Source: Paenibacillus_L residui
GTDB taxonomy: Bacteria > Bacillota > Bacilli > Paenibacillales > NBRC-103111
Assembly (NCBI RefSeq): GCF_042677205.1
Contig: NZ_JBHTIU010000034.1
Location: 1 to 64,000 of the forward strand
Direction of reading: 5' to 3'
DNA: 64,000 nucleotides
A model generated the notes under the pieces. The model had not been told where the DNA came from and did not search any database. It saw nothing but the letters and a program-made list of their open reading frames with translations. Shown piece by piece: positions 35,599 to 45,153 of this stretch (within the stretch, counting starts at the first letter, position 1; each line of letters begins with the position of its first letter). A program made the translations under genes and the position numbers.

Positions 35599-36309
35599 AT
35601 GGGGGGAGTAGTAGAATCCGGCGAGTCTTTGCTCACCGTCCGGTCGGTCCAGCGAACTTTCCAGACTGCAGGGCGTAAAATCCATGTTCTCAAAGGAATC
35701 GATATGACGCTGGAGCCGGGACGGCTGTTTATGTTAAGAGGGCGTTCCGGTTCAGGCAAGACAACGCTGCTCAACCTGATCGGCGGCCTTGACCAGCCTG
35801 ATGAGGGAGAAATCATATTCCGGGGACATCCCTTTCACCGTTTGAAGGATGACCAGAGAACGGAGATCCGGAGGAGAGACATCGGATTTATTTTTCAGAC
35901 CTATGCTCTTCTACCGCTTCTCTCCGCTTGGGAGAATGTAGAACTTTCGCTCCGCATGTCGAAAACCATTCCCAAATCCCAATGGAAGGAAAGAGTGGAA
36001 TACTGTCTGGATCTGGTAGGACTGAGCAAACGAATGAAGCATCGTCCTTTCGAAATGTCCGGGGGAGAGCAGCAGCGGGTGGCGATAGCCAAGGCCATTG
36101 CCCATCGTCCCAGCCTTATCCTGGCGGACGAACCGACGGCGGAGCTGGATTCCCAGATGGGAGCGCAGGTCATGTCGGTTTTTCGCAGAATTATTGATTT
36201 AGAGGAAGTAACAATTTGTATGACAACACACGATCCTACGATTTTGGAGGTAGCCGACCATGTTTTCGAAATGGTGGATGGCAAGTTCATTCAGCCCCAA
36301 CAAGTCTAA
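35599..36309 (+). CDS. ABC transporter ATPase, LolD/MacB type
   Basis: 236 residues with Walker A GRSGSGKTT (48-56), the Q-loop FIFQTYALLPLLSAWENVEL (within 90-115), signature MSGGEQQRVAIAKA, Walker B LILADEPTAELD and H-loop MTTHD. This is the family that powers FtsX-type mechanotransmission exporters. The ATG at 35599 has AAGGAGG six bases upstream. It opens the six-gene cluster and overlaps the next gene by 50 bases. A second ATPase gene lies at 40295, so the single permease at 37363 has two candidate motors. Confidence 0.9.
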   Translation: MGGVVESGESLLTVRSVQRTFQTAGRKIHVLKGIDMTLEPGRLFMLRGRSGSGKTTLLNLIGGLDQPDEGEIIFRGHPFHRLKDDQRTEIRRRDIGFIFQTYALLPLLSAWENVELSLRMSKTIPKSQWKERVEYCLDLVGLSKRMKHRPFEMSGGEQQRVAIAKAIAHRPSLILADEPTAELDSQMGAQVMSVFRRIIDLEEVTICMTTHDPTILEVADHVFEMVDGKFIQPQQV

Positions 36310-37357
36310 GTGGCGAATTCTAGCGATTTCCTTGCTATGTTTATCCGTAATTCTCTTCTCCGGCTGCTCCCTTCTCCCCAAGGAGGAAGAAGAAGAGGAG
36401 CTTCCGGTCATTAATCCGCCGAAGCTCTCCACCAAGCCCGAGTATGAAGTGAAGACCGGCTCCTTGCAGAAGACGGTCAAGGGATCCGGAAAGCTTATGT
36501 CGCTTAAAGAAGAAGAGCTGTTCTTCTCTGAAGAGAACAAGCGCATCAAGGAAATTTATGTTCAGACCGGAGATTATGTGGAAGCCGGCCAGCTCATTGC
36601 CGAGTTGGACGTTTCCGATCTGGAAAGCCAACTGAGACAGAAAAGACTGCAGCACAAGAAAGAGGAGCTCGCCTTGATCGAGGTGCTTCGCGACAGCGGG
36701 GACAAAACCTCGGATCAGATCGAACAGGCGAAGCTGGACTTCCAAATCAAGAAGGAAGAAATGGCTGAGCTGGAGGAAAGTATCTCCAAGTCGAAGCTCT
36801 ATGCCCCCTTCTCCGGAAGTATCGTTGGAGTTTATATGAAGAAAGGAGATTCTCCAAAAGCATTCGATACTGTAGCGGTTCTCGCCGATTTGTCCACGCT
36901 GACCGTTGCAGCAACTCTCAATGCGGATGATCTCAAGAATGTAGCCATTGGGATGGAAGCTATTGTCGACATCAATGCCGCCGGACAGCACAAGGGTAAA
37001 ATTCTGCAGCTCCCCAGTCCGAAAGCGGATCCCAATAACAATCAGTCCGGCAGATGGGGAGGCAACGAAAATCAGAAGGATACCATCGACAACTACATGC
37101 TCGTTCAATTGGATCAAATGCCGGAGAACGTTTCGCGCGGGACCCGTCTAAGTGTCACCGTCATTTACGAGCGGATTGAAGATGCCATCCTGATTCCTCC
37201 ATCCGCATTAAGATCGGTGGGCGGCCGCAACTATGTCCAGGTTGTTGATGAGAACGGCAATAAACGGGAAGTTGATGTCGAAGTCGGCCTGCAGAACTCT
37301 ACGGAAGTGCAAATTCTCAAGGGATTGACTCCCGGCCAGAAAGTAGTAGGTAAATAG
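36260..37357 (+). CDS. HlyD/MacA-like membrane fusion lipoprotein
   Basis: Adaptor subunit of an export complex on the outer face of the membrane. The lipobox FSGC puts the modified cysteine at residue 36, followed by an acidic run (EEEEEE). The order barrel - lipoyl - coiled coil - lipoyl - barrel is clear: KTGSLQKTVKGSG, VQTGDYVEAGQLIAELD, a coiled coil at about 113-178, YAPFSGSIVGVYMKKGD, then a beta-barrel and the C-terminal LIPPSALRSVGGRNYVQVV. The 365-aa length fits MacA-type proteins. The start (GGAGG, nine bases) lies 50 bases inside the ATPase gene. Confidence 0.88.
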   Translation: MFSKWWMASSFSPNKSKWRILAISLLCLSVILFSGCSLLPKEEEEEELPVINPPKLSTKPEYEVKTGSLQKTVKGSGKLMSLKEEELFFSEENKRIKEIYVQTGDYVEAGQLIAELDVSDLESQLRQKRLQHKKEELALIEVLRDSGDKTSDQIEQAKLDFQIKKEEMAELEESISKSKLYAPFSGSIVGVYMKKGDSPKAFDTVAVLADLSTLTVAATLNADDLKNVAIGMEAIVDINAAGQHKGKILQLPSPKADPNNNQSGRWGGNENQKDTIDNYMLVQLDQMPENVSRGTRLSVTVIYERIEDAILIPPSALRSVGGRNYVQVVDENGNKREVDVEVGLQNSTEVQILKGLTPGQKVVGK

Positions 37358-37362
37358 AGCTT

Positions 37363-40290
37363 ATGGCTATGCTTCGTTTTCTTATTCGAAAAATGTGGAA
37401 CACCCGATGGCTGACACTAAGTTCCCTGGTCGGATTAATAGTGGCGGTCTCCTTTACGACAAGCATTCCGATGTATGCGGACGGAGCTTTGAAGCGGGTA
37501 GTCGCCAAATCACTGCAGGAATTGGAAGGCGGCATGCCTCCCGGCTCCTTGCTGATGCGTTACCAGGCGGTGGGCTCTGACCGGCCGGAACTGGCAGACG
37601 TTAATGAGGTAGATCGATACATACGGGAGCAGGTTCCGCAGGATCTGGGCTTTCCTTATTCCGTCTTTGTAAGGAGCCAATCCATCCGCGGCGCTTCCAT
37701 TACACCGGTCGATTCATCCCGAATCGAATCGACCCAGCGCAGGCAGATGACCCTGTCCTCCTATTCAGACTTGGAGGAGCAGATCGAAATTACATCCGGT
37801 TCCCTGTATTCCAAGGAAATCAAGGACGGGGCCGTTGAAGTCATCATGCTGGATGAAGCGTTATACCGCAATGATTTACGGGTAGGCGAGGTATATAACT
37901 ACCCGATTTCCGGCGGTTTCGGCATTCCGCCCGTCAAAATCAAGATCGTAGGGGTATTCAAGCCGAAGCAGGAAACCAGTCCCTATTGGTTTCAGCAAAT
38001 GGAATCGCTTCTGAATACTATGCTGGTAGACGAGGGAGTTTTTCAGAAGGAATTGCTGGAAAACAAGAAAATCCCGCTTAGTATGTCCAACTGGTACTAT
38101 GCCTTCGATCTGAAGGATATTCAGACAAGTCAAATTGCGAGTTTGGAAAGAAAGCTGGAGCGGCTCGACATTAACCTGTATCAGCAGTTGAAGGATACGA
38201 AAGTGGATATTTCCTTCCTGGATTTGCTTGGAGAATTCCGCAAGCAGGGAATGCAGCTTCAGTTCCTGTTGTTTACTCTGGCGGCACCGATGATCGCGAT
38301 GGTGTTTTACTACATCATAATGAATTCCCGCCAAGCCTTGGAAAGACAGCGCAATGACATTGCAGTTCTACGTTCCCGCGGGGGAAGCACCCGGCAGATC
38401 ATTAATATATTCTTCCTGGAAGGTGTTCTGCTTGGCGGCACCGCTCTTATTATCGGTACCTTGATAGGCTGGTTTATGGCGAAGAGCATCGGAGCAAGCA
38501 GCGGATTCCTGACCTTCGTTGACCGTAAATCCATACCGGTAGGCTTCTCCTTCGAGATGTGGCTCTATGGCGCAGGTGCCGTACTGATCGCCATCGCGGC
38601 CAGCCTGGTTCCGGCCATCACCTTCGCCAGATCGTCCATCGTAACACACAAACAGAAGTTGGCCAGAACGAAGAAGCCTTTCTGGCAGCGCTGGTTTCTG
38701 GATGTCGCTCTGCTTGGCCTTGTCGGATACGGATGGTACTTGTTTCAACAGAGACAGTTCTTCAGCATGCAAACCGGACTGTCCGCCGATCAAATGCAGG
38801 TTCAGCCGCTGCTGTTCTTCGTACCGGCCATCTCGATCTTTTCGCTTGGCTTGATTGTATTAAGAATTTTTCCATGGCTGCTCAAGTTGCTGGGCTGGAT
38901 TTGCAAACCGTTCCTGTCCGTATCGTCTTATTTGACGCTGAATCAGCTCTCACGCTCGTCGATGACGTATTATCCGCTGATGCTGCTGCTGATGCTGACG
39001 CTCGGTCTCGGAATCTATAACTCCTCGGCCGCGCGAACCATCGATTTGAACTCGACGGAACGGACTCTTTATCAATTTGGAACGGATGTCGTAATCCAAA
39101 CCGTCTGGGACACCGTCTCGGACGATCTGCCCCGTGACCGCAGACCCGACAATGGGCAAGGCAACAACGGAGGCAATACGGGCGGAGGGAATACTGGCGG
39201 GGGGAACTCGGGAGGCGGAAATCCCGGCGGTCCCGGAGGACCCGGAGGTCCGGGAGGCCCAGGGGGCCCAGGCAACGTCCCTCCATCCCAATTACGATAT
39301 TTAGAGCCTCCATTCGAAATTTTCCGCCAGATGGAGGGCGTTGAACATGCTGCCCGTGTTCTTCAGACCAAAGGGAGCGTCCTCGTCTCCGGAAGATCGG
39401 CCGGCCAAGGTACTCTAATCGGGATTGACAATGATCAATACTATCATGTCGCCTGGTTCCGGGATGACTTGTTCCCATACAAGCCGCATCAGTATCTTAA
39501 CCAGTTGGGAATTTACGAGCAATCGGTTCTCATTCCAAGCAATTTCGCGGAGAGGTATCAGTTGAAGGAAGGCGACGTCCTGACCATTTCCATTCAGCAG
39601 CAGCCCGTGGAATTTGTTGTCGTCGGTATTCTGCCATACTGGCCAGGACAATATCCCGAGCAATCTCCCTTCTTCGTCGCCAATCTGGAGTACATTTACG
39701 ATCAGGTCCCTCTTCTGCCTTATGAAGTATGGCTGAAGATGGAGGAAGGAGCCAAGGTCGCTCCGATTCTGGAAGAATTGGCCCGGCAGAATATCGAGGT
39801 TGCCAGCGTGAAGGATGTCCGCAGCGAATTGATTTCGCAGAACAAGCATCCGTCCCGCGGAGGAGTATTCGGCATTCTCAGTCTTGGCTTCCTTGTATCG
39901 GTACTGGTTTCTCTAATCGGTTATCTGCTGTTCTGGTTCTTTAACCTGTCCGGCCGGGTCGTACAATTCGGCGTACTGAGGGCGATGGGGCTCAAGCGAA
40001 AACAATTGACCTTCATGCTTCTTATGGAGCAGGTTTTCACCGCAGGGCTGGCTATTGCAGTCGGAATCGGTATCGGCAAGCTGACCAGTTATCTGTTCTT
40101 GCCGTTCCTGCAAACTGCCGACGACGTCAAACAGCAGGTACCGCCATTCCGCGTTATCTTCGATGCGAAGGATACCAATCAGTTGTACATCGTCGTTGCC
40201 TTCATGATGCTGACAGGAGCAGCGCTCTTGTTCGCTCATATCCGCAGACTTCGTGTTCATCAAGCTGTAAAAATGGGAGAGGAGCGATAA
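37363..40290 (+). CDS. FtsX/MacB-type ABC permease with Gly/Pro-rich hinge
   Basis: A 975-residue permease with two FtsX-type halves. TM1 is at about 16-36, followed by a large extracellular domain to about 300 and a first cluster of helices (about 303-430). A second group lies around 445-570, then a low-complexity hinge of Gly, Asn and Pro (about 599-642). A second extracellular domain follows (about 645-830), and three final helices (about 845-955). The cytoplasmic loop ALERQRNDIAVLRSRGG and its counterpart FGVLRAMGLKRKQL are the FtsX hallmarks. Only five bases separate it from the adaptor gene. It probably exports or extracts an amphipathic substrate; the direction and cargo are unknown. 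Confidence 0.88.
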   Translation: MAMLRFLIRKMWNTRWLTLSSLVGLIVAVSFTTSIPMYADGALKRVVAKSLQELEGGMPPGSLLMRYQAVGSDRPELADVNEVDRYIREQVPQDLGFPYSVFVRSQSIRGASITPVDSSRIESTQRRQMTLSSYSDLEEQIEITSGSLYSKEIKDGAVEVIMLDEALYRNDLRVGEVYNYPISGGFGIPPVKIKIVGVFKPKQETSPYWFQQMESLLNTMLVDEGVFQKELLENKKIPLSMSNWYYAFDLKDIQTSQIASLERKLERLDINLYQQLKDTKVDISFLDLLGEFRKQGMQLQFLLFTLAAPMIAMVFYYIIMNSRQALERQRNDIAVLRSRGGSTRQIINIFFLEGVLLGGTALIIGTLIGWFMAKSIGASSGFLTFVDRKSIPVGFSFEMWLYGAGAVLIAIAASLVPAITFARSSIVTHKQKLARTKKPFWQRWFLDVALLGLVGYGWYLFQQRQFFSMQTGLSADQMQVQPLLFFVPAISIFSLGLIVLRIFPWLLKLLGWICKPFLSVSSYLTLNQLSRSSMTYYPLMLLLMLTLGLGIYNSSAARTIDLNSTERTLYQFGTDVVIQTVWDTVSDDLPRDRRPDNGQGNNGGNTGGGNTGGGNSGGGNPGGPGGPGGPGGPGGPGNVPPSQLRYLEPPFEIFRQMEGVEHAARVLQTKGSVLVSGRSAGQGTLIGIDNDQYYHVAWFRDDLFPYKPHQYLNQLGIYEQSVLIPSNFAERYQLKEGDVLTISIQQQPVEFVVVGILPYWPGQYPEQSPFFVANLEYIYDQVPLLPYEVWLKMEEGAKVAPILEELARQNIEVASVKDVRSELISQNKHPSRGGVFGILSLGFLVSVLVSLIGYLLFWFFNLSGRVVQFGVLRAMGLKRKQLTFMLLMEQVFTAGLAIAVGIGIGKLTSYLFLPFLQTADDVKQQVPPFRVIFDAKDTNQLYIVVAFMMLTGAALLFAHIRRLRVHQAVKMGEER
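39160..39276 (+). repeat. Glycine/proline-coding minisatellite in the permease gene
   Basis: Degenerate 9- to 15-bp units of the type GGNGGN and CCNGGNGGN encode about 38 residues of Gly, Asn and Pro between the two halves of the permease. Such runs are prone to slippage. Confidence 0.75.
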
Positions 40291-40294
40291 GACG

Positions 40295-41173
40295 ATGATT
40301 CATTGTGAAGGACTTGTCAAGATATTCAAAACCGATGATATCGAGGTTGTCGCTCTTCAAGGCTTAAACATAGAAGTCAAGCAGGGCGAAATGATGGCGA
40401 TCATCGGAAACAGCGGAAGCGGCAAGTCTACCTTCCTGAACATATTGGGCGGCCTGGACCGGCCGTCCGCCGGTCAGGTTCGTGTAGGGGAATGGGACTT
40501 ACTTAAAATAACCGACAAGCAATTGGTCGAATACAAGCGCAAAACAGTCGGCTTTGTATGGCAGAATAATGCGCGCAACCTGCTCCCTTACCTCACGGCT
40601 CTGGAGAATGTGGAGACTCCCATGATGCTGGGAGGCAAGGTAGACCGGGCCTATGCCCTGCAGCTGCTGGAGTGGGTCGGGCTGAAGGAACGGGTCAATA
40701 ACAGGCTGACGCAGTTATCCGGAGGAGAGCAGCAGCGGGTCGCCATTGCGATCTCGCTGGCCAACCGCCCCTCCCTGCTGCTGGCCGACGAACCTACAGG
40801 CTCCGTGGACTCCATGACATCGGACTTAATCATGGATACATTCCGCCGTTTAAATCGCGAATTGGGAGTGACGATTGTCATCGTTACCCATGACCTGTCT
40901 CTGGCCAGCAAGGTGGACCGGGTTGTCGCTATCCGTGACGGATTAACGAGCACCGAATTTATCAAGCGCAATCCGAATCTGGATCATTCAGATCAGGGCC
41001 ATCAGCTTAATGAGGTTCACGAGGAATTTGTTGTATTGGACCGCGTCGGAAGACTACAGGTTCCGAAGACTTTCCTGGAAGCATTAAATATAGGAAACAA
41101 AGCTTCCATGGAATTTGATGGAGAGAAAATTATTATCAAGCCACCTAAATCATTGGAGGGGGACCAAACATGA
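40295..41173 (+). CDS. ABC ATPase with C-terminal AbrB-like domain
   Basis: 292 residues. The first 225 form a LolD/MacB-type ATPase: Walker A GNSGSGKST (38-46), signature LSGGEQQRVAIAISLA, Walker B LLLADEPTGSVD, H-loop VTHD. The last 50 residues resemble the SpoVT/AbrB swapped-hairpin fold: VLDRVGRLQVPKTFLEAL followed by NKASMEFDGEKIIIKP. That domain normally dimerises and binds DNA; as a tail on a transporter ATPase it may instead dimerise the subunit or link transport to gene control. GGAGAGGAGCG precedes the ATG, four bases after the permease stop. It overlaps the next gene by four bases. Confidence 0.88.
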   Translation: MIHCEGLVKIFKTDDIEVVALQGLNIEVKQGEMMAIIGNSGSGKSTFLNILGGLDRPSAGQVRVGEWDLLKITDKQLVEYKRKTVGFVWQNNARNLLPYLTALENVETPMMLGGKVDRAYALQLLEWVGLKERVNNRLTQLSGGEQQRVAIAISLANRPSLLLADEPTGSVDSMTSDLIMDTFRRLNRELGVTIVIVTHDLSLASKVDRVVAIRDGLTSTEFIKRNPNLDHSDQGHQLNEVHEEFVVLDRVGRLQVPKTFLEALNIGNKASMEFDGEKIIIKPPKSLEGDQT

Positions 41174-42633
41174 ACAAAAGAAAATTATGGGCTTCGGCAC
41201 TGTCGCTATCTTTGCTGACTCCAGCATTAGCGGCCTGTTCCTTCACAGGAAAGACGGAACAGGAAACTCCGCAGACGCTTCGCATCGCTACTACTACCGG
41301 ATGGTTTGACGAAGAATATTTCCGCAGAGAGTATACGGAACTGTTCGAATTGGAGTATAAGAATATCAACGTAGAAATTGTTCAATTGGGAGAAAATTAC
41401 CGTTACTCCCGAGGTCCGAGAGAAGAGGAAGAAGATCCGATGGTCAAATTGAAAGAGGCGATGCAAGGGCCTAACCCGCCCGATGTAGTCTTGTTCAGTT
41501 ATGATCAGATGCCTGAACTGGTTAATGAGAACCTGCTTTCTCCGCTTGAACCTATGATCAAGGAAAATAAATTCAATACGGAGGATATCGTCCCGGCAGT
41601 CCTTGATGGAATCAAACAGGTCGGAAACGGACAAATTTATGCCCTTTCTCCTACTTTCTATTCTTCCGCACTCGTTTATAATAAAGCTATGTTCGACGAA
41701 GCGGGAGTAGGGTATCCGACCGACGGCATGAGCTGGAACGATCTTTTCGACCTTGCCAAGAGGGTGAGCAAAGACGACGGAAGCCAATTCGGCTTTAATT
41801 TCTATTCGTACGGCGGCGGCGATCTTTTCAGTACTGTGCAGAATTATGCCAATGTTTTACGTTTGCGCACCTTTGACAAAGAAGGGGAGAAAATGACCGT
41901 CGACTCAGACAGTTGGGAAGAAGCATGGAAAACGGTTATTCAGCTCGGTAAAGATAAGGTCATCCCTTTCATGGACCCGAACAATCCGGAGGATTTCAGC
42001 CGATTCAATAATGACAACCCTTTTGGCTATAACGATTTCCTATCGGGCCGGCTCGCGATGACAATCATCTCGCTCTATGAAATCAAGGAGCTGATCAATG
42101 CGAACAAAGAAGCGGATAACATCGAAGGCTACACTCCTATTCAGTGGGATATTGTATCCGTTCCTACGGCACCGGACGGAAGCAGTTATAACTTCGGATT
42201 TAGCGATCTGATGGCGATTAATGCTAAAGCCCCCAATCCCAAAGCGGCATGGAAATATATCGAGTTCATGAACGGGGAAGACTGGGCCAGACTGAAATCC
42301 CGCAGCTCGAACAGTCTGATTTCCAACAAGAAATATACGAAACGCAGCGACGGTGAGGAATATAACGTAGAAGCTTTATACAATGTTAAGCCCGCACCTC
42401 CGGAAACTATGGAAGATTATCAAATCTATCGCAAGATGCCTAATATTTATGATGTTGTATGGCTGGGACAAAAATATTTCAATGAAGCCATGGAAGGCAA
42501 GACCGGAATTCGCGACGCATTAAAAGCTTGGCAGGAAGAAGGCGATGCCTTGCTGCTGCAAATGAAGGAGAATCCGGATGCCTCCTCATTCGATAGAGGC
42601 GGCAGCGAAGTGATTGCCGTTCCGGCAGGCTGA
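41170..42633 (+). CDS. Extracellular solute-binding lipoprotein (family 1)
   Basis: Lipobox LAAC with modified cysteine at residue 23. The mature part has the family 1 sugar-binding fold: TTTGWFDEEYFRREYTELFE, PPDVVLFSYDQMPELV, YALSPTFYSSALVYNKAMFDEAG (in pieces), SWNDLFDLAKRVSK, and KAAWKYIEFMNG. At 487 aa it is standard length. The ATG overlaps the ATPase stop (ATGA), with GGAGGGGG upstream, so it is co-translated with an export-type ABC gene rather than an import permease, which is unusual. It could capture a ligand for the FtsX-type complex or serve as a sensor. Confidence 0.88.
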   Translation: MNKRKLWASALSLSLLTPALAACSFTGKTEQETPQTLRIATTTGWFDEEYFRREYTELFELEYKNINVEIVQLGENYRYSRGPREEEEDPMVKLKEAMQGPNPPDVVLFSYDQMPELVNENLLSPLEPMIKENKFNTEDIVPAVLDGIKQVGNGQIYALSPTFYSSALVYNKAMFDEAGVGYPTDGMSWNDLFDLAKRVSKDDGSQFGFNFYSYGGGDLFSTVQNYANVLRLRTFDKEGEKMTVDSDSWEEAWKTVIQLGKDKVIPFMDPNNPEDFSRFNNDNPFGYNDFLSGRLAMTIISLYEIKELINANKEADNIEGYTPIQWDIVSVPTAPDGSSYNFGFSDLMAINAKAPNPKAAWKYIEFMNGEDWARLKSRSSNSLISNKKYTKRSDGEEYNVEALYNVKPAPPETMEDYQIYRKMPNIYDVVWLGQKYFNEAMEGKTGIRDALKAWQEEGDALLLQMKENPDASSFDRGGSEVIAVPAG

Positions 42634-42747
42634 TTGCAAGTCATCGAAGTCCGTCTTGATCAAGAGTGAAGAGTTGGGAAGCGGCCTTTGCCGTACCGGC
42701 AAGGCCCTCCCTTTCTAATTTATACAACAAAGAGAGGAGCACCGGAC

Positions 42748-44964
42748 ATGAAACAACGTTGGAAATATCCATTTGCCGTAATGACATTAGCTGCGGTCTT
42801 GACTACAGGAACTGCTATGCCGTCTCATGTTATGGCGGATGGAGCGAAAGATACCACAGCCATAGAAGAAGTGGTGGCTGGAGAACTACCCTCCATCGGA
42901 TCGATATCGATTGGAGGAAGCAACACGATCGAACTGAAGCAGGCCTCCCTGTCCAACGCAGCGGAGAGCGGCAGAATTGTCACCTTTACATTAACGGTCA
43001 ACAACCAGGGAAATAATGAAATTCAATTTATTGATTACTGGGTGCGCCTTAAGAGCAGCTCCGGCACCTCCTTCCCGGTAACCCTGTTTGCAGCGGACAA
43101 AGACAAGAACCGAATTCCGGCCAAAAGCAGCATGGATTTCCGGTTTTATGCCAAAGTAAACGATAAGACGAATCTTGAGGATTTATCCTTCAACTTTATC
43201 CAATGGGATTTCTCCCGCAGCGATTTCGAAAAACCAATCGGATCGATCGCCATACCGAAAGATTACTCCCTGCTGACTGCCGTAGGCTCCAAACGAATGG
43301 CCACGATCGGGAACGAACCAATGAAGAACGGCATCAAGCGCGTATCCGTCAGCAAGAATGATACCCATTTCCTCCCCACCATCTATTTCGAGATGGAGAA
43401 TACCGGGAAACGCGGGGCTAAGCTTCCCGAGCTGCAATTCAACCTGCGGACAGCCGAGGGACTCCTGTATCCTCTGAACGTCTCCGGAATTGACAAGGAA
43501 ACGGTAATTAACCCGCTCGTCAAGAAAGAAGTCACTTTAACAGGCTCAATTCCAATCGATGTCAATGAGAGCGGTTGGCAGCTACAGATAGCGGAAACCG
43601 TCGATCTCGGCAACAATCAGACCGTTCAGGTTCCGATTGCGGAATTTATTCTGCCGGACTCCACCAAGGAGGAAGTATCGGTCGGTCGGGATTATGAATT
43701 TTCCAACGAAGACGGTACCTATGGAATTCGTCTGGAGGAGCTCAAACGCCTGCCCTGGGAAGATGAAGACCTGCTCACCGCACAAGTTACTTTGAAGAAC
43801 AACGGCACCCAATCGCTGTCGATCCCTAACCTTACCGGGTACTTTAAGCTGGACGATGCCGTAACGGTAGACGCTACGATCATTCGCGGGGATAAGGTCA
43901 TTGGTTTACAGCCAGGCCAGGAAATTACCGTTCAATACCTTGGGAAAATCCCGTACACCTATGATTTTTCCGATGTTAAACTATATGTTCAAGAGAAGAA
44001 GGAAACTTCCCAACAGCCGGCACCTGGCGTTCCGGGTGGAGACAATAGCGGCGGAGGCAAGGTCGAGGACCTCATCCAGTTTGTCCATAATTCGGATATG
44101 ATGGTAGTGCCGGCCGTCGGCAGCGGACAGAAGCAAAAGATCGACGATGTCGGGCGCAAGGCGCAATATTCGGTGAGGGAAGTACATACGTTCACTGGAA
44201 AGACCGGAAATATTGTTGTCGCCCTGGTGGAGGTCGAGAACCTGGAGAAACGGTTTAACGAAGTCTCCAAACTGGTCGCCCACTTCGTAAATCCTGACGG
44301 AGAAGTATACCCTCTCAATATTTCCGAATTGAAATCGAAAGTCAGCCCGGGTGGCAAAGCTCTGCTGCACCTGTCCGGAGTGCTTCCACAGGGAGCGGAG
44401 ACGAACGATATGCAACTATTCATTGGCCAAGCCGTCAAAGAAGGCAAGCTGGCCGGGAAAGAGGATGTTCCCGACGCCTATATTCAACCGTTAGCCTTCG
44501 CTCTGCCTCTTGAGAAATCAGAGCCGTCCGATGACTTGAGAAATATCGAATTCTTCCCGTACACCTTGTCCATGAAAAACATCGGCACCACGATGAATTT
44601 CTTGAGTGGCGACCTGAAGTTCTCGTTCGATTACGAGTTTGGCAAGGATATACTGGTTGTCAGCAACACCGAAAATCACAAGCTGGTGATCGAAATCGAG
44701 GATAGCGACGGCAAATTCCAGCACGCCCAGGAGTTCAGCCTGGAAAGCTCCGCGGAATCCGGGGGCGGCGGACAGCCTGGAGGCGGAGGCAATACCCTGC
44801 AGTTGGGCTCCCATACAGCCGTTGTCAACATCAATGATCCGGAGCTGGTGTTCAAGCTGGAGTCTTTAGACAAGTACAAATTAAACGTGTACTATCAATT
44901 CCAGCCGGGTCAGCGGAAATTGATTACCAGCAAAGAACTGAAATGGTTCTATACTGCTGATTAA
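42748..44964 (+). CDS. Large secreted protein of repeated beta-sandwich modules
   Basis: 738 residues with a signal peptide (about 1-31, ending VMADG). I count four or five related modules of about 100 residues with the pattern VxNNG or VENL, then YPLN(V/I)S, then a Pro-ended SGxxP strand; compare YPLNVSGIDKETV with YPLNISELKSKVS. They resemble CARDB or DUF4352-like Ig folds. Short Gly-rich linkers occur near 425-440 and 670-685. No wall anchor is present. The start has AGAGAGGAGC upstream. As last gene of the cluster, followed by a strong terminator, it is a candidate substrate or extracellular partner of the FtsX-type transporter. Confidence 0.75.
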   Translation: MKQRWKYPFAVMTLAAVLTTGTAMPSHVMADGAKDTTAIEEVVAGELPSIGSISIGGSNTIELKQASLSNAAESGRIVTFTLTVNNQGNNEIQFIDYWVRLKSSSGTSFPVTLFAADKDKNRIPAKSSMDFRFYAKVNDKTNLEDLSFNFIQWDFSRSDFEKPIGSIAIPKDYSLLTAVGSKRMATIGNEPMKNGIKRVSVSKNDTHFLPTIYFEMENTGKRGAKLPELQFNLRTAEGLLYPLNVSGIDKETVINPLVKKEVTLTGSIPIDVNESGWQLQIAETVDLGNNQTVQVPIAEFILPDSTKEEVSVGRDYEFSNEDGTYGIRLEELKRLPWEDEDLLTAQVTLKNNGTQSLSIPNLTGYFKLDDAVTVDATIIRGDKVIGLQPGQEITVQYLGKIPYTYDFSDVKLYVQEKKETSQQPAPGVPGGDNSGGGKVEDLIQFVHNSDMMVVPAVGSGQKQKIDDVGRKAQYSVREVHTFTGKTGNIVVALVEVENLEKRFNEVSKLVAHFVNPDGEVYPLNISELKSKVSPGGKALLHLSGVLPQGAETNDMQLFIGQAVKEGKLAGKEDVPDAYIQPLAFALPLEKSEPSDDLRNIEFFPYTLSMKNIGTTMNFLSGDLKFSFDYEFGKDILVVSNTENHKLVIEIEDSDGKFQHAQEFSLESSAESGGGGQPGGGGNTLQLGSHTAVVNINDPELVFKLESLDKYKLNVYYQFQPGQRKLITSKELKWFYTAD

Positions 44965-45070
44965 TAGAAATCATTCTCTTTTATGCTATGAAACGGGCGT
45001 TCTCTCCAGGCAGGATTAATGCTTCCTCTAAGAGAACATCTTTATCGCCCAAATGAAATGCAACACCCCA

Positions 45071-45100
45071 AGCCGCGCAGAGAAACTCTGCGCGGCTTTT
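45071..45100 (+). terminator. Strong terminator ending the six-gene cluster
   Basis: AGCCGCGCAGAG and CTCTGCGCGGCT form a perfect 12-bp stem around AAA, followed by TTTT. An additional weaker inverted repeat (GTTCTCT with AGAGAAC) lies at about 44998-45030. Confidence 0.85.
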
Positions 45101-45153
45101 GCATGCATGAAAGTAATTGGAATGGCTATGAGAAGCCAAAAAAATATATGATC

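Noticed and set aside
35445..35678. 77-codon plus-strand frame upstream of the first ATPase gene
   Set aside because: It overlaps the ATPase gene in another frame and has no ribosome binding site or family likeness.
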